A stretch of 64,000 bases of DNA. Origin: Caldimonas brevitalea. GTDB lineage: Bacteria; Pseudomonadota; Gammaproteobacteria; Burkholderiales; Burkholderiaceae_C. The DNA is taken from NCBI RefSeq assembly GCF_001017435.1, contig NZ_CP011371.1, forward strand, positions 1,054,001 through 1,118,000. The letters are read 5' to 3'. Of this stretch, positions 10,967-20,360 are shown in pieces (within the stretch, counting starts at the first letter, position 1; each line of letters opens with the position of its first letter). The position numbers were made by a program, and so were the translations under genes. The notes beneath the pieces were generated by a model, which worked only from the letters and a program-made list of their open reading frames with translations, was not told the origin of the DNA and did not search any database.

Positions 10967-11842
10967 ATGACCGCGCGTCTGTTGATCGGGCTGTTGTGGT
11001 TGCTGCACTGGCTGCCGCTGGCATGGCTGGCCGCGTTCGGCCGCGGCCTGGGCCGGCTGCTGTACCGGCTGGCCGGCTCGCGCCGGCGTATCGCCTTGCG
11101 CAACATCGAGCTGTGTTTGCCGGCGTTGTCGCCCGCCGAGCGCGAGGCGTTGGCGCGGGAGCATTTCCAGTGGCTGACGCGCAGTCTGCTCGAGCGTTCG
11201 CTGCTCTGGTACGCGAGCGAAGCGCGGTTGCGCCGCTTGATTCACATCGAAGGTGATGTCGGGCTGGCCGACCGGGCGGAGCGGCCGGTGATGTGGCTGG
11301 TGCCGCATTTCATGGGGCTGGATGTCGCCGGCACCGCGGTGCAACTCCATGTGGGCAAGACCGCCACGTCGATCTATCAGGCGCAGAGCAACAAGGTGTT
11401 CGACGCGGCGATCCGCAAGGGCCGCAGGCGCTTCGGGCAGGCCGACATCTTTTCGCGCCAGGAGTCGTCCAAGCCGCTGATCCGCTGCATCCGGCAGGGT
11501 CAGCCCTTCTTCAACCTGCCCGACATGGACTTCGGCCGGCAGGACGCGGCCTTCATCCCTTTCTTCGGCGTGCCGGCCGCCACGCTGCTGGCACCCTCGC
11601 GCATGGCGCGCGCGCTCGACATGGTGGTGCAGCCGGTAGTGACCGAGATCCTGCCGGGCGGGCGCGGTTACCGCGTGCGCTTTCTGCCGCCCTGGACCGA
11701 CTTTCCGACCGACGACCCCCATGCGGATGCACTGGCGATGAACCGCTGGATCGAGTCCGAAATCAGGGCCAACCCGGCGCAATACCTGTGGGTGCACAAG
11801 CGCTTCAAGACCCGGCCGGACGGCGAAGCGCCCTTGTACTGA
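10967..11842 (+). CDS. Second lipid A acyltransferase-like protein
   Basis: This 291-residue paralogue of the preceding gene starts at ATG 10967, two bases after its stop (a GTG six bases earlier is also possible). The N-terminal hydrophobic segment [20 protein letters not shown] is followed by the LABLAT fold. The catalytic block is VPHFMGLD, and [18 protein letters not shown] corresponds to the family's second conserved region. The pair probably provides two secondary acylations of lipid A. Which enzyme transfers which chain cannot be decided here. Confidence 0.86.
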   Translation: MTARLLIGLLWLLHWLPLAWLAAFGRGLGRLLYRLAGSRRRIALRNIELCLPALSPAEREALAREHFQWLTRSLLERSLLWYASEARLRRLIHIEGDVGLADRAERPVMWLVPHFMGLDVAGTAVQLHVGKTATSIYQAQSNKVFDAAIRKGRRRFGQADIFSRQESSKPLIRCIRQGQPFFNLPDMDFGRQDAAFIPFFGVPAATLLAPSRMARALDMVVQPVVTEILPGGRGYRVRFLPPWTDFPTDDPHADALAMNRWIESEIRANPAQYLWVHKRFKTRPDGEAPLY

Positions 11843-11879
11843 CGCACGTCGCCCGCCAGGGCGGCGGATAATCCGCCCC

Positions 11880-12731
11880 ATGAAGCTGCGCTTTACCAAG
11901 ATGCAGGGGGCCGGCAACGACTTCGTCGTGCTCGATGCCACCCGCCAGCCCCTGACCCTGACGCCCGAGCAATACCGGCGCCTCGCCGACCGCCGTTTCG
12001 GCGTCGGCGCCGACCAGATCTTGATCGTCGGACCGGCGCCGGCGCCCGACGTCGATTTCAGCTACCGCATCGTCAACGCCGACGGCGGTGAAGTCGAGCA
12101 ATGCGGCAACGGCGCACGCTGCTTCGCGAAATTCGTGCGCGACCAGGGGCTGAGCGAGAAAAGCGCGATCCGCGTCAGCACCCACAGCGGTGTCATCGAG
12201 CCCCGCTTGCAGCCCGACGGCCGGGTCACCGTGAACATGGGGGCGCCAGTGTTCGAGCCGGCGCGCATCCCGTTCGACGCTGCCGGCCTGGCGGCGCAGC
12301 CGCAGGGCGACCACGCACAGTGGCCGGTCGAGGTGGCGGGCCAGACCGTGCCACTGGCCGTGGCGTCGATGGGCAACCCGCATGCGGTGCTGCGGGTCGA
12401 CGATGTCGACCGTGCGCCGGTGCACGAACTGGGGCCGAAGCTCGAGTCGCATACGCGCTTTCCGCGCCGCGTGAATGTCGGCTTCCTGCAGGTCGTTTCG
12501 CGCTCGCAGGTCCGCTTGCGCGTCTATGAGCGCGGTGCCGGCGAGACGCTCGCCTGCGGCACTGGCGCCTGCGCTGCGGTGGTGCTGGGCATCCGGCTCG
12601 GCTGGCTCGACCCGTGGGTCGAGGTCGAAACCCGCGGCGGCCGGCTCGGCATCGAGTGGCAAGGTGCGGGTCACCCGGTCTGGATGACCGGGCCCGCCGT
12701 CACCGTCTTCGAAGGCGAAATCGAGATCTAG
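11880..12731 (+). CDS. dapF: Diaminopimelate epimerase
   Basis: This 283-residue PLP-independent epimerase converts LL-DAP to meso-DAP for lysine and peptidoglycan synthesis. The two catalytic cysteines are visible: C75 in EQCGNGARC and C226 in LACGTGAC. The N-terminal [19 protein letters not shown] is the family signature. It begins the dapF-DUF484-xerC unit, a gene order common in proteobacteria. lysA, which uses the product, is encoded about 3 kb away on the opposite strand. Confidence 0.98.
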   Translation: MKLRFTKMQGAGNDFVVLDATRQPLTLTPEQYRRLADRRFGVGADQILIVGPAPAPDVDFSYRIVNADGGEVEQCGNGARCFAKFVRDQGLSEKSAIRVSTHSGVIEPRLQPDGRVTVNMGAPVFEPARIPFDAAGLAAQPQGDHAQWPVEVAGQTVPLAVASMGNPHAVLRVDDVDRAPVHELGPKLESHTRFPRRVNVGFLQVVSRSQVRLRVYERGAGETLACGTGACAAVVLGIRLGWLDPWVEVETRGGRLGIEWQGAGHPVWMTGPAVTVFEGEIEI

Positions 12732-12781
12732 CGCACGCACGGCCGTGCAGGCCGAGCCCCTGACCCATACCCCCCTACACC

Positions 12782-13462
12782 ATGAGCATCCAAGGCATCA
12801 CCGAAGACGACATCGCCAACTATCTGGCGCACACCCCCGGCTTTTTCGAGCGCCACGCCGAGTTGCTGGCCAGCGTGCAACTCACCAGCCCGCACGGCCA
12901 GCGTGCCGTGTCGCTGCAGGAGCGGCAGATGGAAATGCTGCGCGAAAAGATCAAGGGCCTGGAGTTCAAGCTGGTCGAGATGATCCGCCACGGCCAGGAG
13001 AACGTGGCGATTGCCGACAAGCTGCACCGCTGGACCCGGGCCTTGATGCTGGCGGCCGACCCGGCCGATGTCCCGGCCTTGATGGTCGAGGAGTTGAAGA
13101 ACCAGTTCCTGATTCCGCAGGCGGCGGTGCGCGTGTGGCACGTGCGGCCCGAATACGCCGAGCGGCCGTTCGCGCAGGGCGTGAAGGAGGACACCAAGAC
13201 CTTCGTCACCAGCCTGACGATGCCGTATTGCGGCGTCAACTCCGGCTTCGAGCCGGTGTCGTGGCTCGACGACTCGGCCACCGTGATGTCGCTGGCGCTG
13301 ATCCCGCTGCGCCACGGCCTGTCGACCCCGGCGTTCGGCCTGCTGGTGCTCGGTTCGCCCGATCCGACGCGCTACACCGCCGACATGGGCACCGAGTTTT
13401 TGATGCGGGTGGGAGAGATCGCCAGCGCCGGGGTGGCCCGCTTGTTGCCGCCGCAAGCCTGA
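12782..13462 (+). CDS. DUF484 family protein
   Basis: This 226-residue cytosolic protein starts MSIQGITEDDIANYLAHTPG. Residues about 15-60 hold the LxxHPGFFExHAELL-like block typical of DUF484, then a helical linker, then a GAF-like C-terminal half. The family is found next to xerC in many proteobacteria, but its function is not firmly known. It lies between dapF and xerC with short gaps, so it is probably co-transcribed. Confidence 0.9.
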   Translation: MSIQGITEDDIANYLAHTPGFFERHAELLASVQLTSPHGQRAVSLQERQMEMLREKIKGLEFKLVEMIRHGQENVAIADKLHRWTRALMLAADPADVPALMVEELKNQFLIPQAAVRVWHVRPEYAERPFAQGVKEDTKTFVTSLTMPYCGVNSGFEPVSWLDDSATVMSLALIPLRHGLSTPAFGLLVLGSPDPTRYTADMGTEFLMRVGEIASAGVARLLPPQA

Positions 13463-13472
13463 GGAGGCCCGG

Positions 13473-14396
13473 GTGGACGCGCAGATCGAGCGCTATCTGG
13501 AGCACCTGCGCGTGGAGCGCCGCATGGCGCCGTTGACGCTCGAAGCCTATGCGCGCGACCTCGTTTGCCTCGACCGCCTGGCGGGCGAGGCAGGGCTGGC
13601 GCTGCCGCAGGTACAGCCGCACCACGTGCGGCGCTGGTCGGCGACGTTGCACGGCGAGGGGCGATCGGGCCGCACGCTGGCCCGCGTGCTGAGCGCCTGG
13701 CGCGGGTTGTTCCGCTGGCTGGGCCGGCAAGGCGGCCTGACGCACAACCCGGTGGAAGGGGTGCGCGCACCCAAGGCGCCCAAGCCGCTACCGAAGGCTT
13801 TGTCGGTCGACCAGTCGATGCAGTTGGCCGACTTGCAGCGCACCGACACCGATCCGGTGCTGGAAGCGCGCGACCGCTGCCTGGTGGAGCTGTTGTACGG
13901 CTGCGGCCTGCGCATCAGCGAACTGGTGGGGCTGGACGTGCAGGCCAGTGGCGTCGCACGCGGCTGGATCGACCTGACCGCGGGCGAGGCCCAGGTGCTG
14001 GGCAAGGGCGGCAAACGCCGCTCGGTGCCGATCGGCGCGGCGGCGCAACAGGCGCTGGCGGCGTGGCTGGTCATCCGGCCGGGCCTGGTCAAGCAGGACG
14101 CGGCGCCGCTGTTCCTGGGCCGACGCGGGACGCGCTTGACCGCCGAGCAGATCCGCTCACGGCTGAAGCAACGGGCGATCGAGGCCGGCGTGCCGACGCA
14201 TGTCCATCCCCACATGCTGCGCCACTCGTTCGCATCGCACCTGCTGCAGTCCAGCGGTGACCTGCGCGCGGTGCAGGAGTTGCTGGGCCATGCCAACATC
14301 TCGACGACACAGGTCTACACCAAGCTCGACTTCCAGCACCTGGCCAAGGTCTACGACGCGGCCCATCCGCGCGCCAAGCGCTCCAACAACCGTTGA
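13473..14396 (+). CDS. xerC: Site-specific tyrosine recombinase XerC
   Basis: The protein has 307 residues from a GTG start at 13473, preceded by GAGGAGG at good spacing. XerC with XerD resolves chromosome dimers at dif. The N-terminal SAM-like core-binding domain covers about 1-95. The catalytic set is complete: R147 (GCGLRISEL), K178 (GKGG), H247 and R250 (HMLRHSF), H273 (LGHANI) and Y282 (VYTKLD). No dif site was identified in the window. Confidence 0.96.
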   Translation: MDAQIERYLEHLRVERRMAPLTLEAYARDLVCLDRLAGEAGLALPQVQPHHVRRWSATLHGEGRSGRTLARVLSAWRGLFRWLGRQGGLTHNPVEGVRAPKAPKPLPKALSVDQSMQLADLQRTDTDPVLEARDRCLVELLYGCGLRISELVGLDVQASGVARGWIDLTAGEAQVLGKGGKRRSVPIGAAAQQALAAWLVIRPGLVKQDAAPLFLGRRGTRLTAEQIRSRLKQRAIEAGVPTHVHPHMLRHSFASHLLQSSGDLRAVQELLGHANISTTQVYTKLDFQHLAKVYDAAHPRAKRSNNR

Positions 14397-14462
14397 TCCG
14401 AACCGGCCGCCCGAGGCCCGCTTGAGACCTATCGCATCCGCAACCCGACAACACCCCATCGC

Positions 14463-14491
14463 CACACGCGGGCCGGCTCAGGCCGCGTGTG
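14463..14491. repeat. Hairpin between xerC and rlmI
   Basis: CACACGCGG pairs perfectly with CCGCGTGTG around a 11-base GC-rich middle that can pair further (GCC/GG). There is no T-run, so factor-independent termination is doubtful. It may mark the 3' end of the dapF-DUF484-xerC transcript. Confidence 0.55.
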
Positions 14492-14540
14492 CAGCGGTGG
14501 TCGTTCTTCTGCCCCATCCGATTCCAGCAGGCCCTCATCC

Positions 14541-15728
14541 ATGAAAGTCATCACACTGCGCGAAGGCAAGGAGCGTTCGCTGCTGCGCCGCCATCCCTGG
14601 GTGTTCCAGGGCAGCATCGCCAAGGGCAAGGCCGACCCGGGCGAAACCGTACGGGTGGTCGCCAGCGACGGGCGTTTTTTGGCCTGGGCCGCGTACAGCC
14701 CCACCTCGATGATCCGCGTGCGGGCCTGGAGCTTCGACGAAGCCGAGCGCATCGACGACGGCTTTTTCGAGCGCCGCATCCGCCGCGCGCTCGCAGTGCG
14801 CAGTCGCTTGCCCGTCGCCAGCGACGCGGTGCGCTTGATCCACGGCGAGGCCGATGGCTTGCCAGGCCTGATCGTCGACCGCTACGGCGACACGCTGAGC
14901 GCCCAGTTCCTGTCGACCGGCACCGAGCACTGGAAAGCCACCATCGCCGAGCAGTTGCTGCAGGCGACCGGGCTGACCCGGTTGTACGAGCGATCCGACT
15001 CGGGCGTGCGCGGCCTCGAAGGGTTGGAGCCGGTCACCGGCTGGCTGCGCGGCGGTGGGGCGACCGAGCTGACGATCCAGGAACACGACTGGCGGCTGAC
15101 GCTGGACGTGGCCGAAGGCCACAAGACCGGCTTCTATCTGGACCAGCGCGACAACCGCAAGCTGTTCGCCGACACGGTGCGCCACCTGGGTTTGCAGCGG
15201 GTGTTGAACTGCTATTGCTACACGGGCGGCTTCAGCGTCGCCGCGCTGGCTGGCGGGGCGCAGCAGGTGGTCAGCGTGGACTCGTCCGGCCCGGCGCTGG
15301 CGCGTGCGCAGGCGCACGTGGAACTGAACGGTTTCGAGACCGGTCGCCACGAAGCGCTGGACGCCGACGTCAACGAGACGTTGCGGCGCTGCCTGAAGGA
15401 AGGGCGCACGTTCGACGCCATCGTGCTCGACCCGCCCAAGTTCGCGCCGACCGCCGCGCACGCCGAGCGCGCCGCGCGCGCCTACAAGGACATCAACCGG
15501 CTGGCGTTCAAGCTGTTGGAGCCCGGCGGCGCGCTGTTCACCTTCTCGTGCTCGGGCGGCATCGGGGCCGAGTTGTTCCACAAGATCGTCGCGGGCGCCG
15601 GCCTGGACGCCGGCGTCGACGGATTGATTTATGCGCGTCTCGGCGCCGCGCCGGACCACCCGATGACCATCACCTTCCCGGAAGGGGAATACCTGAAAGG
15701 CCTGGTGGTGCTGAAAGGGGCTGCCTGA
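14541..15728 (+). CDS. rlmI: 23S rRNA m5C methyltransferase, RlmI family
   Basis: The ATG at 14541 (MKVITLREGKERSLLRRHPW) gives 395 residues. An N-terminal PUA RNA-binding domain (about 1-75) leads into a class I SAM methyltransferase. Motif I is LNCYCYTGGFSVAA and the catalytic motif is LDPPKFA. The C-terminus carries the FSCSGG block with the second conserved cysteine. In E. coli RlmI methylates C1962 of 23S rRNA, and the same target is inferred here. The gene is convergent with lysA. Confidence 0.92.
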   Translation: MKVITLREGKERSLLRRHPWVFQGSIAKGKADPGETVRVVASDGRFLAWAAYSPTSMIRVRAWSFDEAERIDDGFFERRIRRALAVRSRLPVASDAVRLIHGEADGLPGLIVDRYGDTLSAQFLSTGTEHWKATIAEQLLQATGLTRLYERSDSGVRGLEGLEPVTGWLRGGGATELTIQEHDWRLTLDVAEGHKTGFYLDQRDNRKLFADTVRHLGLQRVLNCYCYTGGFSVAALAGGAQQVVSVDSSGPALARAQAHVELNGFETGRHEALDADVNETLRRCLKEGRTFDAIVLDPPKFAPTAAHAERAARAYKDINRLAFKLLEPGGALFTFSCSGGIGAELFHKIVAGAGLDAGVDGLIYARLGAAPDHPMTITFPEGEYLKGLVVLKGAA

Positions 15729-15788
15729 CGCGTCGAGGCGCGGTGGGCCGGCCTGACAGGCAGGCGTGCCGCAACCGCCACGACGGGC

Positions 15789-15816
15789 CTGAGCGGCGCC
15801 TTGGCGCGCCGTTCAG
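15789..15816. terminator. Hairpin between convergent rlmI and lysA
   Basis: CTGAGCGGCGC pairs with GCGCCGTTCAG (11 bp, one G-T wobble) around a 6-base loop. It overlaps the lysA stop codon. There is no T-run on either side, so it could work only as a weak or Rho-assisted terminator for both genes. Confidence 0.45.
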
Positions 15817-17081
15817 GCGAGCAGGCGCTCGCCCTTGAACAAATCGGCCACCGATTCGCGTTCGCGCACCAGTTGCGCCTCGGTGCCGCGCACCATCACC
15901 TCGGCGGCGCGGCCGCGGGTGTTGTAGTTGCTGGCCATGCTCATCGAGTAGGCCCCGGCCGACAGCACCGCCAGGCGGTCGCCCGCCTGCACTGCCAGCG
16001 CACGGTCGCGGCCCAGCCAGTCGCCCGATTCGCAGACCGGCCCGACCACGTCGTAGGTGACCGGCGTCTCGTCGCGCTGGCGCAGCGGGTCGATGCGCAT
16101 GTAGGCCTGGTACATCGCGGGACGCATCAGGTCGTTCATCGCCGCGTCGACGACGCAGAAGTTCTTCGCTTCGCCGGGCTTCAGGTACAGCACCTCGGTC
16201 AGCAACACGCCGGCGTTGCCGACCAGCGAACGACCCGGCTCCATCAGCACCTTGCGATGCCCGTGGCCGCGCGCGTCGATGCGCTGCAGCAGGCTGCCGA
16301 TCAGCACGTCGGCCGCCGGCGGTTGCTCGTCGGTGTAGCGGATGCCGAGGCCGCCGCCGAGGTCGAGGTGTTGCAGCGTGAGGCCGGTGGCCTCGATCGC
16401 TTCGACCAGGTCGAGGACACGGTCGAGCGCGTCGAGGTAGGGGCCGGGTGTCGTGATCTGCGAGCCGATATGGCAGTCGATGCCGGCCGCCGCGAGGCCC
16501 GGCAACTCGGCCGCGCGGCGGTAGGCGGCGAGGGCGCCGTCGTGCGCGATGCCGAACTTGTTGCCCTTCAGGCCGGTGGAGATGTAGGGATGGGTGTTGG
16601 CGTCGACGTCGGGGTTGACGCGCAGGCTGATGTGGGCGGTGCGGCCTTCGGCCACCGCGACCTGCGACAGCACCTCGAGCTCGGCCTCGCTCTCGACGTT
16701 GAAGCACAGCACGCCGGCGTCCAGCGCACGGCGCATTTCGGCGCGCGTCTTGCCGACGCCGGAGAACACCACCTTGCCCGGATCGGCGCCGGCGGCCAGC
16801 ACCCGTTCGAGTTCGCCGCCGGAGACGATGTCGAAACCGCAGCCGGCGCGCGCGAAGGTCTGCAGCACCGCCAGGTTGGCATTGGCCTTCATCGCATAGC
16901 AGATCAGGTGATCCCGCCCGGCGAAGCCGCGCTGGTAGGGCGCGAGGGCCGCCAGCATCGCGGCCTGTGAATAGACATACAGCGGCGTGCCATGGCGCCC
17001 CGCCAGCTCGTCGAGCGAACAGTCTTCGAGAAACAGCTCCTTGCCGCGATAGGCAAGGAACGGGGAGCCAGGCAGGGTCAT
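15813..17081 (-). CDS. lysA: Diaminopimelate decarboxylase
   Basis: This 422-residue PLP enzyme converts meso-DAP to lysine. The PLP lysine is K65 in YAMKANAN. CHIGSQIT, DLGGGLGI and the partner-subunit CES motif (VGPVCESGDWLG) are all present. The start ATG at 17081 overlaps the lptM stop by four bases (ATGA), so the two are translationally coupled, the common proteobacterial lptM-lysA order. Confidence 0.97.
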   Translation of the reverse strand: MTLPGSPFLAYRGKELFLEDCSLDELAGRHGTPLYVYSQAAMLAALAPYQRGFAGRDHLICYAMKANANLAVLQTFARAGCGFDIVSGGELERVLAAGADPGKVVFSGVGKTRAEMRRALDAGVLCFNVESEAELEVLSQVAVAEGRTAHISLRVNPDVDANTHPYISTGLKGNKFGIAHDGALAAYRRAAELPGLAAAGIDCHIGSQITTPGPYLDALDRVLDLVEAIEATGLTLQHLDLGGGLGIRYTDEQPPAADVLIGSLLQRIDARGHGHRKVLMEPGRSLVGNAGVLLTEVLYLKPGEAKNFCVVDAAMNDLMRPAMYQAYMRIDPLRQRDETPVTYDVVGPVCESGDWLGRDRALAVQAGDRLAVLSAGAYSMSMASNYNTRGRAAEVMVRGTEAQLVRERESVADLFKGERLLA

Positions 17082-17278
17082 CGAGAAGCAGGCGTGGAAG
17101 GCGCGGGCGCGGAGGCCGCGGGGGGCGCAGCGGCAGAGGCCGCGCTGGCGCGGCTGGCCGGGCCTTGCGGCGCCGCGGCGCTGGGCAGGTAGAGCGGCCC
17201 CTTCTGGCCGCAGGCGGAGAGGCCGGCGATGAAGGCAGTGGCGAGGCCGGCGGCTAGAATCAGGGCCCTATTGGACAT
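17078..17278 (-). CDS. lptM: Small lipoprotein LptM (YifL-like)
   Basis: This 66-residue protein has a signal peptide and lipobox ending LSAC, followed directly by GQKGPLYLP, the signature of the LptM/YifL family that assists maturation of the LptD-LptE translocon. The tail is Ala/Pro/Ser-rich and probably disordered. The ATG at 17278 has no Shine-Dalgarno sequence. A TAGAAT hexamer ends six bases before the ATG on the minus strand, so the transcript could be leaderless. It is divergent from cyaY, with only 18 bases between the start codons. Confidence 0.9.
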   Translation of the reverse strand: MSNRALILAAGLATAFIAGLSACGQKGPLYLPSAAAPQGPASRASAASAAAPPAASAPAPSTPASR

Positions 17279-17296
17279 CCAGCGATTCTACTGGCG

Positions 17297-17653
17297 ATGA
17301 CGCTCCAACCCACGCCCCTCAGCGACTCCGAATACCACAGCAAGTCACACGCGGTGCTCGCCGCCGTGGAGGCGCGGGTCGACCAGCTGCTGCAGGACGA
17401 CGTGGTCGACATCGACACCCAGCGCACCGGCGGCCTGCTCGAGCTGAGCTTTCCGAACGGCAGCAAGATCATCCTGAACACCCAGCCGCCGCTGCACGAG
17501 ATCTGGATGGCCGCGCGTTCGGGTGGCTTCCACTACAAGTATGTGGACGGCCGCTGGCTCGACACGCGCACCGCCCAGGAGTTTTTCGAAGCCCTGTCGG
17601 CCTGCGCGACCGAGCAGGCCGGGCGGCCGCTGAGCTTCACGGCGCCGGCCTGA
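17297..17653 (+). CDS. cyaY: Iron-sulfur cluster assembly protein CyaY (frataxin)
   Basis: This 118-residue frataxin homologue binds iron and modulates IscS. The acidic first helix ([20 protein letters not shown]) is followed by the sheet with [14 protein letters not shown] and the conserved [13 protein letters not shown] region. Length is normal for CyaY. Its promoter must lie within or against the opposite-strand lptM gene because the intervening gap is 18 bases. Confidence 0.95.
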   Translation: MTLQPTPLSDSEYHSKSHAVLAAVEARVDQLLQDDVVDIDTQRTGGLLELSFPNGSKIILNTQPPLHEIWMAARSGGFHYKYVDGRWLDTRTAQEFFEALSACATEQAGRPLSFTAPA

Positions 17654-17738
17654 ACGGGCGCCGGGCGGGCGCGGCACGCACCCGCGGGCAGATCGGTGGA
17701 CGGCGGGGCCGGTCAGGCCGCCGCGCCCCGGGTCGTGC

Positions 17739-20099
17739 TCAATCGCGGAACAGGTCGAGGATGCTGCGACGCTCGTCCTCGCTGGCCGCCGCGGGCGCCC
17801 GCTCTTCCAGGCCCACGCTTGCCACGCCGGCGCCGCGCGTGAACTCGTCGTAGAACCACTCGCCGCCGATGTTCACGACACCCTCGGGCGGCGTCGGCTC
17901 CTGCACCGGCACGTTCTTGAGCGCGTGCTGCATGTAGTCGATCCAGATCGGCAGCGCCAGGCCGCCGCCGGTTTCGCGGTTGCCCAGCTTGCGCGGCGTG
18001 TCGTAGCCGATCCACACCACACTCACCAAACTGGGTTGGTAGCCGGCGAACCAGGCGTCCATCGAGTCGTTGGTGGTGCCGGTCTTGCCGTAGATGTCGG
18101 GGCGCTTCAGGGTGGCCTGCGCGCGCGCGGCCGTGCCCGAGCGCGTCACCTCCTGCATGATGCTGGTCATCACGAAGGCGTTGCGCGGGTCGATGGTGCG
18201 CATCGACGGGTCGAGTTGCGGTGGCTTGGTGTCGACCAGCACCCGGCCCTTGGTGTCGGTCACGCGCGTGACCAGGTAGGGGTTGACGCGGTAGCCCCCG
18301 TTGGCGAACACGGCATAGCCGGTGGCCATCTGCAGCGGTGTCACCGAGCCGGCGCCGAGCGCCATCGTCAGGTAGGCCGGGTGTTTTGCAGCCTCGAAGC
18401 CGAAGTTGGTGATCCACTGCTGCGCGTAGCTCGGGCCGATCGACTGCAGCACCCGGATCGACACCATGTTCTTCGATTTCGCCAGGCCGCGGCGCAGCGA
18501 CATCGGCCCGTCGAAGGTGCCGTCGTAGTTCTTCGGCTCCCACGGCTGGCTGCCGGTGGTGCCGGCGTTGAAGAACAAGGGCGCGTCGTTGACCACCGTC
18601 GCCGGCGTGAAGCCCTTCTCGAGCGCGGCCGAGTAGATGAAGGGCTTGAAGCTGGAGCCGGGTTGCCGCCACGCCTGCGTGACGTGGTTGAACTTGTTCT
18701 TGGCGTAATCGAAGCCGCCCACCAGCGTGCGGATCGCGCCGGTGTTCGAATCGAGGGCGACCATCGCGCCTTCGACTTCGGGCAGCTGCGTGATCGACCA
18801 CTCGCCCTTCGCGTCCTGCACCAGCCGGATGACGGCGCCGGGGCGGATCTGCACCTTGGGGTTGGCCTTGTCCGACAGGCCCGATTGCACCGGCCTCAGG
18901 CCGGCGCCGGTGATGGTCACGTCGTCGCCGTTCTGCAGCACCGCGACCACCTTCTTCGGGCTCACCTCGACCGCCACCGCGGCTCGCAGCTCGTCGTTGT
19001 CGGGGTGGTCGACCAGCGCCTCGGCGATGCGGGCGTCCATCTCCTTGGGCTCCTTGGGCAGGTTCAGATAGCCCTCGGGGCCGCGGTACACCTGGCGCCG
19101 CTCGTAATCGAGGATGCCGCGGCGCAAGGCGCGGTAGGCCACCATCTGGTCGCTCGACTGGATCGTGGTGTAGACGTTCAGGCCGCGGGTGTAGGCCTCG
19201 GCGCCGTACTGGTTGTGGATCAGCATCCGCGCCGTTTCGGCCACGTACTCGGCATGCAGCGGCACCGCGGTCGGCTGCCGGTAGCGCAGCACTTCGGCGC
19301 GCGCGGCATCGTGCTGCTCCTGCGTGATGAAGCCGTTGGCCAGCATCCGCCCGATGATGTACTGCTGCCGTTGCGTCGCGCGCGGGCGGTTGACGATCGG
19401 GTTGTAGGCGGCCGGTGCCTTGGGCAGGCCGGCCAGCATGGCGGCCTCGGCGATCGTCAGGTCCTGCAGGCTCTTGCCGAAGTAGATCTCGCTGGCCGCC
19501 GCGAAACCATAGGCCCGCTGCCCCAGGTAGATCTGGTTCATGTAGAGCTCGAGGATCTGGTCCTTGTTCAGCAAGCTCTCGATCTTCAGCGCCAGCAGGA
19601 TCTCGTAGATCTTGCGCGTGAACGTCTTCTCGGTGGACAGATAGAAGTTGCGCGCCACCTGCATCGTGATGGTCGATGCACCCTGCCGGCCCACCTCCAT
19701 GAAGTTGGCGATGCCGGCGCGTAGCACGCCGACGTAGTCGACACCGCGGTGCTCGTAGAAGCGGGCATCCTCGATCGCCAGCACGGCCTGCTGCATCACC
19801 TTCGGGATCTGCTGGATCGGCACGAACTTGCGGCGCTCCTCGCCGAACTCGCCGATCAGCACGCTGTCGGCGGAGTACACGCGCATCGGCAGCTTGGGAC
19901 GGTAGTCCATCAAGCCGCTCAGTTCCGGGAGGTTGGGGTAGGCGATCGACAAGGCGATCGCCACCGTCATCAGTGTCCCCAACACGCCGGCCACCAGGAG
20001 CCCGAGGATCCAGGCCGCGCCCTTGTAGATCCAACGGGCTGCCGGAGCAATCGAAGTGCCCGCCGCGGGTGCTCGGTCGGTGCGCTCTGAGTCTGTCAT
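17739..20099 (-). CDS. mrcA: Penicillin-binding protein 1A (bifunctional class A)
   Basis: This 786-residue inner-membrane enzyme polymerises and cross-links peptidoglycan. A short cytoplasmic tail is followed by a TM helix at about 30-52. The GT51 domain has catalytic Glu 110 in EDARFYEHRGVD and the GASTITMQVARN block. The transpeptidase part has SxxK in GSSFKPF, SKN in LAKSKNMVS, and KTGTT. An OB-like insertion lies between the two. It is divergent from pilM, an arrangement I recall as frequent in proteobacteria. Confidence 0.97.
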   Translation of the reverse strand: MTDSERTDRAPAAGTSIAPAARWIYKGAAWILGLLVAGVLGTLMTVAIALSIAYPNLPELSGLMDYRPKLPMRVYSADSVLIGEFGEERRKFVPIQQIPKVMQQAVLAIEDARFYEHRGVDYVGVLRAGIANFMEVGRQGASTITMQVARNFYLSTEKTFTRKIYEILLALKIESLLNKDQILELYMNQIYLGQRAYGFAAASEIYFGKSLQDLTIAEAAMLAGLPKAPAAYNPIVNRPRATQRQQYIIGRMLANGFITQEQHDAARAEVLRYRQPTAVPLHAEYVAETARMLIHNQYGAEAYTRGLNVYTTIQSSDQMVAYRALRRGILDYERRQVYRGPEGYLNLPKEPKEMDARIAEALVDHPDNDELRAAVAVEVSPKKVVAVLQNGDDVTITGAGLRPVQSGLSDKANPKVQIRPGAVIRLVQDAKGEWSITQLPEVEGAMVALDSNTGAIRTLVGGFDYAKNKFNHVTQAWRQPGSSFKPFIYSAALEKGFTPATVVNDAPLFFNAGTTGSQPWEPKNYDGTFDGPMSLRRGLAKSKNMVSIRVLQSIGPSYAQQWITNFGFEAAKHPAYLTMALGAGSVTPLQMATGYAVFANGGYRVNPYLVTRVTDTKGRVLVDTKPPQLDPSMRTIDPRNAFVMTSIMQEVTRSGTAARAQATLKRPDIYGKTGTTNDSMDAWFAGYQPSLVSVVWIGYDTPRKLGNRETGGGLALPIWIDYMQHALKNVPVQEPTPPEGVVNIGGEWFYDEFTRGAGVASVGLEERAPAAASEDERRSILDLFRD

Positions 20100-20360
20100 G
20101 TGTTTCCTAACGAGTCGGGCGCATTATAGAAATGGGCCCCGAACACGGGTCAGTCGTATCGAATGCACCAAGACGCCTTCTGTTTCAATGCTCGCCAGTG
20201 ACCCCGGGTTTGCCCGAAACCCCCCTGTTTTCGGGGTCGGTTTTGCAGGCAGAAGAAGCAGCCAAACCGTGAAAAAGTCTTTGTTGCTCAAAGGGTTTAC
20301 TGCTAGCATTGAAGTAACTTATTAACACTCCGGCGCACTCTCTTGCGCGGTGGGGGACTC
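20100..20360. promoter_or_regulatory. Divergent mrcA/pilM promoter region
   Basis: These 261 bases between the two start codons are distinctly AT-richer than the flanks, especially 20265-20335. For pilM a possible TTTACT (-35) and TTATTA-type -10 with 17-bp spacing lie around 20297-20325. This assignment is weak. No clear element was fixed for mrcA, and nothing coding was seen. Confidence 0.45.
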
